Position numbers and translations under genes: made by a program
DNA from: Treponema sp.
GTDB taxonomy: Bacteria; Spirochaetota; Spirochaetia; Treponematales; UBA12059
DNA length: 5,557 nucleotides
Assembly: GCA_012517645.1 (NCBI GenBank)
Contig: JAAYUR010000497.1
Location: forward strand, 1-5,557
Direction of reading: 5' to 3'
Notes under the pieces: model-generated
Seen by the model: the letters and a program-made list of their open reading frames with translations, nothing else
What the model was told of the DNA's origin: nothing
The model's database searches: none
In this document: one piece after another, positions 1-5,234 of the stretch
Numbering within the stretch: position 1 is the stretch's first letter
Layout: the number at the start of each line of letters is the position of its first letter

Positions 1-172
1 CGGAGGCGCGACGGACATCGTGACCATGGTGGTGAAGACCTTCCTCATCTACTTCATCAACGTGTTCGTCGGACAGGCCTTCCCCCGGTTCCGGGTCGAC
101 CAGTCGATCCGGTTCTTCCTGGGCGTGCCCACCCTGATCGGCATCGCCTCGGTCATCATCGCGGCGATATAG
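1..172 (+). CDS. NuoH/MbxM-like membrane subunit of a complex I-related complex, C-terminal fragment
   Basis: Only the last 56 codons are present; the reading frame enters from outside the window (first full codon at base 2) and ends at TAG 170-172. The fragment shows a hydrophobic segment (about residues 9-27), then a polar loop with FPRFRVDQ followed by FFLGVPT, and a last hydrophobic segment ending in IIAAI. The PR-x-R-x-DQ loop just before the last helix is typical of the C-terminus of the NuoH (subunit 1) family, including the MbhM/MbxM subunits of group 4 hydrogenase-like complexes. In that family this subunit anchors the peripheral arm and links the redox reaction to ion pumping in the membrane. 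The stop overlaps the ribosome binding site of the NuoB-like gene that follows. Family assignment is firm; the subgroup is inferred from the neighbours. Confidence 0.85.
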   Translation, partial: GGATDIVTMVVKTFLIYFINVFVGQAFPRFRVDQSIRFFLGVPTLIGIASVIIAAI

Positions 173-176
173 GAGG
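171..176 (+). promoter_or_regulatory. Ribosome binding site for the NuoB-like gene
   Basis: A perfect AGGAGG overlaps the TAG stop of the NuoH-like gene and lies 6 nt before GTG 183. It decides the GTG as the start of the NuoB-like gene and implies translational coupling with the gene upstream. Confidence 0.8.
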
Positions 177-182
177 CCGACC

Positions 183-812
183 GTGTCCGACAAGAAAGTC
201 AAGCCGGTGCCCCTGGCCAACGAGGGGCTTCCCCCCGAGGAGCGGGGGCTTTTCTGCGACGCTCCGCCCCGGGAATACGAGCCGGCCGCGAAGATCGTGG
301 AGGACTTCTGGAACTGGGCCCGGTCCCAGAGCCTGTGGATCCTGGGCTTCGGCACGGGCTGCGGGGCCATCGAGCTCCGGCCCCTCATGACCAGCCGCTA
401 CGACATGTACCGCTTCGGCATCCAGCCCCGGCCGACCCCCCGGCAGTCCTCGGTCTTCGTGATCGGGGGCTACGCCTCCGTGAAGACCCTGAAGCGCATC
501 GTCCGCAGCTACGAGCAGATGATGGGCCCGAAGTTCGTCGTGGCCCTGGGTTCCTGCACCATCAACGGCGGGATGTACTGGGACAGCTACAACACCATCA
601 AGCGGATCGACCAGTACATCCCCGTGGACGTGTACATCGCGGGCTGCATGCCCCGCCCCGAGGCCCTGCTGGCGGGCTTCCAGGAGCTCAAGCGGATCAT
701 CCGCGCGGGCAAGGCGGAGGGCCAGAACGAGTACGCCCGCAACTTCGAGTGGTACAAGGCCAACCAGAAGCGGGTCATCAAGGACTGGAACATGCCGGAC
801 TACAACTGGTAG
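183..812 (+). CDS. NuoB/MbxJ-like iron-sulfur subunit with only three cluster cysteines
   Basis: This 209-residue protein starts at GTG 183. It belongs to the NuoB / hydrogenase small subunit family, which carries the [4Fe-4S] cluster nearest the catalytic site in the peripheral arm. Diagnostic stretches are GTGCGAIE (residues 57-64), ERFG-like YRFG, ALGSCTINGG (C125) and IAGCMPRPEAL (C155). Canonical NuoB has a Cys-Cys pair in the first motif and so four ligands. Here the pair is Cys60-Gly61, leaving C60, C125 and C155. Loss of one ligand predicts a cluster with one iron open to a substrate, as described for the P. furiosus sulfur-reducing MBS complex. An N-terminal extension of about 40 residues (Pro- and charge-rich) precedes the core. 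The NuoC-like gene follows after 9 nt. The family is certain; the MBS-like role is inferred, and a non-redox or Ehr-type role remains possible. Confidence 0.93.
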   Translation: MSDKKVKPVPLANEGLPPEERGLFCDAPPREYEPAAKIVEDFWNWARSQSLWILGFGTGCGAIELRPLMTSRYDMYRFGIQPRPTPRQSSVFVIGGYASVKTLKRIVRSYEQMMGPKFVVALGSCTINGGMYWDSYNTIKRIDQYIPVDVYIAGCMPRPEALLAGFQELKRIIRAGKAEGQNEYARNFEWYKANQKRVIKDWNMPDYNW

Positions 813-821
813 GGGGGAAGG

Positions 822-1355
822 ATGCGAGAACTGGCGGAAAAGCTCGCCGGACGCTACGGCGCCCGGGAATGGCGCGACCAGAGGCGGGACCTCTCCTCCG
901 TGACCGTGGACGCCCAAAAAATGAGGGACGTCCTGACCTGGCTCCGGGACGAGGAAGGATACGTCCACCTGGCCTTCGCGACCGCGGTGGACGAGATCGA
1001 GCGGAAGGCCTTCCGGCTGACCTACGCGGTGCACAACCACGGGACGGGCCACGGACTGTTGGTCCACTGCGAGATCGACCGGGAACGGCCCGTCATGGAG
1101 TCCATCCACCGGCTCTGGGGGCAGGCGTGGACCTACCAGCGGGAGATGAAGGAGTGGTACGGGATCGACTTCCCGGGCAGCCCCCGGGTGGACGAGGAGT
1201 TCGTCCTGGAAGGCTGGGAGGGGCCGCCCATGATGCGGCGGGACTTCGACTCCCTGGCGTACAGCGACGCCACCTACGCGGAGCGGCCCGGCCGAGAGAC
1301 CCGGGATCCCGCGGCGTACATGAAGGAAAAACTCTACCCGGAGGCCGACGCATGA
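822..1355 (+). CDS. NuoC/MbxK-like 30-kDa subunit
   Basis: This 177-residue protein starts at ATG 822, just after a purine-rich GGGGGAAGG (813-821). The core resembles the NuoC 30-kDa family: FRLTYAVHN is the beta-strand signature, and SIHRLWGQAWTYQREM running into KEWYGIDFPGSPR (about residues 94-121) matches the family signature around ERE-x-YD-x-FGI-x-F. The C-terminus has the RRDFDSLAY-type tail that packs on NuoD. NuoC is a structural subunit of the peripheral arm with no cofactor. It scaffolds the D and B subunits and is a single-domain protein here, not fused to D as in E. coli NuoCD. Its stop overlaps the NuoD-like start by four bases (ATGA, 1352-1355), so the two are probably translated together. 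Confidence 0.9.
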   Translation: MRELAEKLAGRYGAREWRDQRRDLSSVTVDAQKMRDVLTWLRDEEGYVHLAFATAVDEIERKAFRLTYAVHNHGTGHGLLVHCEIDRERPVMESIHRLWGQAWTYQREMKEWYGIDFPGSPRVDEEFVLEGWEGPPMMRRDFDSLAYSDATYAERPGRETRDPAAYMKEKLYPEADA

Positions 1356-2515
1356 GCCGCCCCAAGACGCCCTACGTGGCCCCCGAGGAGCGGGCCGTCC
1401 CGGACCTGGATTCCGGCAAGTACCTGGTGATGTGGCAGGGTCCGAACCACCCGGGCATCACGGGGAACATGTCCCTGCGCCTGGTGATCGAGGGCGACAC
1501 GGTAGTCGACTGCGAGACTCACGTCGGGTACCTCCACCGGGGCTTCGAGAAGCTCATGGAGCGGCGGCTGTGGATGCAGAACTTCCCCCTGGTCTGCCGC
1601 ATCGCCGTGCCGGAGCCGGACTTCAACGAGTACTGCTACGCCGCCGCCCTGGAGGAGCTCGCGGGGATCGAGGTCCCGGACAAGGCGGTCTGGCTCCGGA
1701 CCCTCTCCCTGGAGATGATCCGGCTGGCAAGCTTCCTCATGTGGATCGGCGGACAGGCCGGGGCCTTCGGCCACGGGACCATCGCCCAGTGGAGCGTCAC
1801 GATGCGGGACTATGTCCTGGACCTCTTCGAGGAGCTCTCGGGGGGCCGCATCTACCACATGTACATCATCCCCGGCGGGGTCCGGGCGGACGTGCCTCCC
1901 GGGTTCCTCCGGCACGTCCTCGAGACCATGACCGTCATCGAGAAGAACCTGAAGGACATCGAGCTCGTGATGTTCCACAACGCGGTCATGAAGATGCGCG
2001 CCGTCGGGTTGGGGTACATCCCCCGGGACTGGGTGGAGCGCTACGGCATCACGGGCCCCAACGCCCGGGCCGCGGGGGTACGCCGGGACCTCCGGAAGGA
2101 CCGGGGCTACCTGGCCTATCCCCGCCTCTCCTTCGAGCCCGTGGTCGGGACGGAGTCGGACGCCTTCGAGCGCGCGCGGCTCCGGCTGGCCGAGATGTTC
2201 CAGGCCATCGACCTGATCCGCCAGATCGTGGACGCCCTGCCCGCGGAGGGACCTTTCCGGGAGCGCCTGCCGAACCCCCTGCACTGGAGGATCCCCGCCG
2301 GGGAGACCTACGTTTCCGCGGAGTGCACCCGCGGCGAGTACGGCTTCTACGTCGTGTCCGACGGGGGCGACAAGCCCCGCCGGGTGGCCGTGCGGGGACC
2401 GAGCTACACCCACGCGGTGTCCGTCATGGAGCGCCTGGTCCGGGGCGTCAACATCGCGGACGTGGCGGGCCTCATGGTGAGCCTCCACACCTATCCGCCC
2501 GAGATCGAGAGGTGA
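1352..2515 (+). CDS. NuoD/MbxL-like large subunit lacking [NiFe] cysteines and quinone-site residues
   Basis: This 387-residue protein starts at ATG 1352, with GGAGG at 1340-1344 and the ATGA overlap with the NuoC-like gene. The frame stays open much farther upstream only because stop codons are rare at this GC content. It belongs to the NuoD 49-kDa / hydrogenase large subunit family: GPNHPGITG (30-38), THVGYLHRGFEKL, and a C-terminal block TRGEYGFYVVSDGG then RGPSYTHAVS. The [NiFe] hydrogenase motifs are absent. There is no CxxC near the N-terminus (VCRIA at 81-85 occupies the place) and no DPCxxC at the end, which reads SLHTYPPEIER. By hand alignment with complex I, the quinone-contacting His of the HPxTHG loop is Thr37 and the DRLDY Tyr is Val86. 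The protein is therefore neither a canonical hydrogenase nor a canonical quinone reductase subunit. Cysteines are C54, C82, C95 and C325, none in a cluster motif. Confidence 0.92.
   Translation: MSRPKTPYVAPEERAVPDLDSGKYLVMWQGPNHPGITGNMSLRLVIEGDTVVDCETHVGYLHRGFEKLMERRLWMQNFPLVCRIAVPEPDFNEYCYAAALEELAGIEVPDKAVWLRTLSLEMIRLASFLMWIGGQAGAFGHGTIAQWSVTMRDYVLDLFEELSGGRIYHMYIIPGGVRADVPPGFLRHVLETMTVIEKNLKDIELVMFHNAVMKMRAVGLGYIPRDWVERYGITGPNARAAGVRRDLRKDRGYLAYPRLSFEPVVGTESDAFERARLRLAEMFQAIDLIRQIVDALPAEGPFRERLPNPLHWRIPAGETYVSAECTRGEYGFYVVSDGGDKPRRVAVRGPSYTHAVSVMERLVRGVNIADVAGLMVSLHTYPPEIER
2509..2515 (+). promoter_or_regulatory. Ribosome binding site for the NuoI-GltD-like gene
   Basis: GAGGTGA, a strong match to the anti-Shine-Dalgarno complement, overlaps the TGA stop of the NuoD-like gene and lies 4 nt before ATG 2520. 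It supports that start and coupled translation. Confidence 0.65.
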
Positions 2516-2519
2516 GCGC

Positions 2520-4294
2520 ATGGATATCAAGGACATCGTAGCCCCCTTCGCCGTCTGGAAGCGCGCCTTCGAGAAGCCCTTCACGGTCCGCAAGCCCATC
2601 GACGAGCGCCCCGGGGCGCCCCGGTACCGGGGTTTCCACATCAACGACGCGGACACGTGCGTCGGCTGCGGGACCTGCGAGAGCATCTGCATGAACAAGG
2701 CCATCGACCTCGTGCCCGTGGAGGGCCGGGAACCCTCCGCCGGGGACTCCGGCCTCCGGCCCCGGGTGGACTACGGCCGCTGCTGCTGGTGCGCCCTCTG
2801 CGTGGACGTCTGCCCCTCGGGCTCCCTGGGGATGAGCAACGAGTACCTGTGGATCGACTCGGACCCCGACGTTTTCCGGTATGTTCCCGGCGTCGACCCC
2901 AAGCCCTGGGACGGGTCCGAGCTCGGCTACCGCCGCGCCGAAGGCTACCGCCTCCTGGACATGGAGCGGGTCCCCATGCCGGAACTGTCCCACGCCGAGG
3001 GGGTGAAGTCCTTCCTGGAGCTCGTGAAGGGGTATTCCCGGGACCAGGCGGAGCGGGAGGCGGACCGCTGCGTGGCCTGCGGGGTCTGCGTGGCCTCCTG
3101 CCCGGCCCACATGGACATCCCGGGCTACATCAAGGCGGTCCGGGACGGAGACCTGGAGAGGGGACTGCGCCTCCTGTACGAAACAAACCCCTTCCCGGAG
3201 GCCTGCGGCCGGATCTGCACCCGGGTCTGCGAGTCCGCCTGCGCCATCGGGTCCGGGGGGATCCCGTGGCCATCCGCTGGCTCAAGCGCTACATCGCGGA
3301 CCAGGTGGAGCTGGCCGACTACGGAAAGGCCCTTCCCCGGGCGGAGCCCCCCACGGGCCGAAAGGTCGCCGTGGTCGGGGCCGGCCCCGGAGGGCTTGCC
3401 GCGGCCTACTACCTGGCCCTCCTGGGCCACAAGGTGACGGTCTTCGAGAAGGACGAGGCGCCGGGCGGGATGCTCCGGTACGGAATCCCCGAGTACCGCC
3501 TGCCCTACCCAGCCCTGGACAAGGACGTGGACTACATCCGAAGCCTGGGCGTGGAGATCCGCTACGGAGCGACGGTCGGAAAGGACCCGACCCTGGCGAA
3601 GCTCAGGACGGATTTCGACGCGGTCTACCTCTCCACGGGCCTGCCCTCGGCGTACCGCCTGGACGTGCCCGGGGACGACCACCCCCGGGTCCTGGACGGG
3701 GTGGCCGTCCTGGCCGCCGCCACCCGGGGCGAGGAGCTCGAGCTGGGCCGGCGGGTCGCCGTGGTCGGGGGCGGCAACGTGGCCATGGACGCCGCCCGGA
3801 CCGCCCTGCGCCGGGGCTGCGAGGTGGACATCGTCTACCGCCGCCGCCAGGTCGACATGCCCGCGGACCCCGAGGAGATCCGGGAGGCCAAGGCCGAGGG
3901 GGCCCGCCTGATCGAGCGGGCCATCCCCCTGCGGGTGGAGGACTCCGGGGACGGAGGCGCCCGCTTCGTGTGGAACGAGGCGGAGATGGTGCAGAAGGAG
4001 CCGGGCAAGCGACCCGTCCCCGAGCCCATCCCGGGCGCGGTCGTCACGGAGCGGTACGATTCCATCATAGCGGCCATCGGACAGGGGCCGGATCTGGACT
4101 TCCTGACCGAGGCGGACGGGGTGGAGGTCCGCCGCATGAAGCCTGTCACGGACCGGACCGGCCGGACCAGCGTACCGACGGTCTTCGCGGGGGGCGACCT
4201 GGTGAACGAGAAGAAGGACGCCATCTCCGCCATCGCGGACGGCCACCGCGCGGCCCTGGCCATCGACCGCCTCCTGGGCGGGAAGGGGGACTGA
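2520..4294 (+). CDS. NuoI/MbxN-like dicluster ferredoxin joined to a GltD/NfnB-like NAD(P)H:acceptor flavoprotein, interrupted by a one-base frameshift
   Basis: Translation from ATG 2520 runs in one frame to about 3260, where homology continues in the frame ending at TGA 4292-4294. Adding one G to the G6 run at 3255-3260 restores a 591-residue protein. Domains in order: a NuoI-like part with two CxxCxxCxxxC motifs (C47/50/53/57 and C88/91/94/98, plus an extra C89); a linker; a GltD-type N-terminal Fe-S domain (C184/187/190/194 and C229/233/237/241); an FAD Rossmann motif GAGPGG (287-292); a second nucleotide motif GGGNVAMD starting at 417, followed by VYRRR; and VFAGGD (from 555), the C-terminal FAD contact of the family. 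NuoI proteins wire electrons to the NuoB cluster. GltD/NfnB modules oxidise or reduce NAD(P)H at FAD, and the arginines in VYRRR favour NADPH. The join suggests a built-in NAD(P)H entry to the complex. In the unshifted frame the N-terminal half ends at 3437 after an unrelated tail. Confidence 0.85.
3255..3260 (+). other. Frameshift site in a run of six Gs inside the NuoI-GltD-like gene
   Basis: Upstream codons read CESACAIGSGG; the next family residues, DPVAIRWLKRY, are in the -1 frame and begin with GAT at 3260. One more G would join them seamlessly as SGGDPVAIR. A homopolymer count error, a real one-base deletion or -1 ribosomal slippage would all fit. Slippage is weakly supported because the run is preceded by C, so the P-site tRNA would mispair after a -1 shift. 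Confidence 0.8.
3266..4294 (+). CDS. FAD/NAD(P)-binding module of the GltD/NfnB-like protein (alternative separate reading)
   Basis: If the frameshift at 3255-3260 is real, this half could be a separate 342-residue protein starting at GTG 3266 (VAIRWLKRY in sequence). The G-rich run lies 5 nt upstream as a weak ribosome binding site. It holds both Rossmann nucleotide motifs and the C-terminal GGD flavin contact, so it is a complete two-dinucleotide-binding-domain flavoprotein. It lacks the Fe-S domain that GltD-family proteins carry before it; that domain sits in the upstream frame. Because family homology runs straight across the junction, I prefer a single polypeptide (2520-4294) and list this as the alternative. 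Confidence 0.4.
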   Translation: MAIRWLKRYIADQVELADYGKALPRAEPPTGRKVAVVGAGPGGLAAAYYLALLGHKVTVFEKDEAPGGMLRYGIPEYRLPYPALDKDVDYIRSLGVEIRYGATVGKDPTLAKLRTDFDAVYLSTGLPSAYRLDVPGDDHPRVLDGVAVLAAATRGEELELGRRVAVVGGGNVAMDAARTALRRGCEVDIVYRRRQVDMPADPEEIREAKAEGARLIERAIPLRVEDSGDGGARFVWNEAEMVQKEPGKRPVPEPIPGAVVTERYDSIIAAIGQGPDLDFLTEADGVEVRRMKPVTDRTGRTSVPTVFAGGDLVNEKKDAISAIADGHRAALAIDRLLGGKGD

Positions 4295-4295
4295 G

Positions 4296-4751
4296 ATGGG
4301 GTACGCCACATTCGGGGAGGTCCTCGGGTTCGCCGTCGGCCGTGAAAAGGCCGCCGTCGCCTTCTATCAGGAGCTATCCGGCATCGCCGCCTTCGCGGCC
4401 CAGAGGTCGACCCTGGCGGAGTTCATCGCCATGGAGAAGGGCCACGCGGCCATGCTCGAGTCCATGCGAACCCGGGGAACCGTCAACCTATCCGCCTCCA
4501 CGGCCGTGGACTTGGGGGCCGCGCGGCGGATGGAGGCCGAGGACCGCCCCACCGCGGGCATGACCTTCCAGGACATCCTTGACGCGGCGATCTCCAAGGA
4601 AACCCGGAGTTACGAGCTCTACGGCCGGCTGGCGCAGGAGGCCGGGAATCCCGGCATCCGGGAGACCTTCGAGCGCCTGGCGGGGGAGGAATCCCGGCAC
4701 CGGGCCTACTTCCAGGACCTGTACGAGCGGGAGGTCGCCCGGGACAATTGA
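4296..4751 (+). CDS. Rubrerythrin/ferritin-like diiron protein without rubredoxin domain
   Basis: This 151-residue protein starts at ATG 4296, one base after the previous stop, with AAGGGGG at 4283-4289 as ribosome binding site. It has two similar helical-hairpin halves with the spacing of ferritin-like diiron carboxylates. Candidate ligands are E17, E47 with H50 (MEKGHA), E102 (SKETRSYELY) and E132 with H135 (EESRH). Rubrerythrins reduce peroxide in anaerobes, usually taking electrons from a C-terminal rubredoxin domain. Here the protein ends at ARDN, with no CxxC pair and no cysteines, so any electron donor is separate. Position as last gene of the complex operon suggests protection of exposed Fe-S clusters or use of the same NAD(P)H flavoprotein as donor; both are inference. 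The diiron fold is well supported, the activity is not. Confidence 0.85.
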   Translation: MGYATFGEVLGFAVGREKAAVAFYQELSGIAAFAAQRSTLAEFIAMEKGHAAMLESMRTRGTVNLSASTAVDLGAARRMEAEDRPTAGMTFQDILDAAISKETRSYELYGRLAQEAGNPGIRETFERLAGEESRHRAYFQDLYEREVARDN

Positions 4752-4752
4752 T

Positions 4753-4781
4753 TCCGCCCGAAGGACCGTCCCCCGGGCGGA
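4753..4781 (+). terminator. GC hairpin after the + strand operon (alternative A)
   Basis: TCCGCCCG (4753-4760) pairs perfectly with CGGGCGGA (4774-4781) around a 13-nt loop, two bases after the rubrerythrin-like stop. No T-tract follows, so intrinsic termination is uncertain. It shares its right arm with the second hairpin. Confidence 0.45.
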
Positions 4782-4801
4782 TACCGCAACGCCGCCCGGG
4801 G
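4771..4801. terminator. Ten-base-pair GC hairpin between convergent genes (alternative B)
   Basis: CCCCGGGCGG (4771-4780) is perfectly complementary to CCGCCCGGGG (4792-4801), with an 11-nt loop. It lies directly before the end of the acetyltransferase gene on the other strand (stop at 4803-4805) and would form in both transcripts, so it is a candidate bidirectional terminator. No T-tract is seen on either side. Confidence 0.5.
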
Positions 4802-4802
4802 C

Positions 4803-5234
4803 TCAGTCCGTCCGCCTCCGGATCATCGTCCGGTAGCCCTCCAGGGTCTCGAACCCGTACTTTCGGTACAGGGCGATCGCGCCCGCGTTCGCCTCGGAGA
4901 CCTCCAGCTTCATCTGCATTCCCCGCTCCCGGGCCGCCGAGACGGCCGCCTCCAGGAGCCTCTTCCCGAGGCCCCGGCCCTGGAGCTCCGGCAGGACGGC
5001 CATGTGGTGCAGGTAGAGCCTGCGGCCGTCGTCGGAGACCCACGCGGAGCCGACGATCCGGTCTTCTAAGGCGAGGACGAAGAGCCTCCCGCCCCGGCCC
5101 AGGGTGCGCCGGACGGATTCGAGGGAGTCGCCCCGGGCCGGGTTGCCTATGCCCGTCGCAGTCCAGAGCTCCGAGAGGGACCCGAAGTCAGCCTCCGCGA
5201 AATCCCGAAGAAGGTACGATTCCGGATCATCCAC
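4803..5234 (-). CDS. GNAT-family N-acetyltransferase
   Basis: This 143-residue protein reads from GTG 5234 to TGA at 4803-4805. It is a single GNAT domain that transfers acetyl from acetyl-CoA to an unidentified amine. Motif A is clear: LYLHHMAVLPELQGRGLG, with the CoA pyrophosphate loop Q85-G-R-G-L-G90. Motif B follows as EANAGAIALYRKYGFE, with N116 and Y123 at the usual places. This arrangement resembles RimI-like and general small-molecule acetyltransferases, but the substrate cannot be read from the sequence. The GTG start is supported by AAGGAGG six bases upstream and by the start codon lying within the end of the agmatinase-like gene (8-nt overlap). The coupling raises the possibility of a polyamine or guanidino-compound substrate, which is weak inference. 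Confidence 0.88.
   Translation of the reverse strand: MDDPESYLLRDFAEADFGSLSELWTATGIGNPARGDSLESVRRTLGRGGRLFVLALEDRIVGSAWVSDDGRRLYLHHMAVLPELQGRGLGKRLLEAAVSAARERGMQMKLEVSEANAGAIALYRKYGFETLEGYRTMIRRRTD

Noticed and set aside
156..1109. Long open frame on the minus strand opposite the NuoB/NuoC-like genes
   Set aside because: It is Val-, Gly-, Pro- and His-rich with no recognisable domain and lies opposite well-supported genes; at this GC content antisense frames stay open by chance.
335..1351. N-terminal extension of the NuoD-like protein (frame open back to 335)
   Set aside because: The extension overlaps the NuoB- and NuoC-like genes, is Arg/Pro/Gly-rich without homology, and ATG 1352 has a good ribosome binding site and the usual family start.
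1352..2515. NuoD-like gene as a [NiFe] hydrogenase large subunit
   Set aside because: None of the four metal-binding cysteines is in place, so hydrogenase activity is not supported.
1334..2704. Long minus-strand open frame opposite the NuoD-like gene
   Set aside because: Same low-complexity antisense composition, no motif, and fully covered by a conserved gene on the other strand.
3251..3265. Canonical -1 slippery heptamer at the frameshift
   Set aside because: The bases read in frame are TCC GGG GGG ATC; the run is preceded by C, so the P-site tRNA would mispair after a -1 shift, and I see no clear stimulatory element. An indel is simpler.
3364..3770. Repeated 17-base stretch at about 3364-3380 and 3754-3770
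   Set aside because: Both copies encode the VAVVG strand of the two Rossmann motifs, so similar codon use explains the identity; it is not a mobile or regulatory repeat.
3125..4309. Long minus-strand open frame opposite the flavoprotein module
   Set aside because: Antisense shadow of the Rossmann domains, with no independent motif or ribosome binding site.
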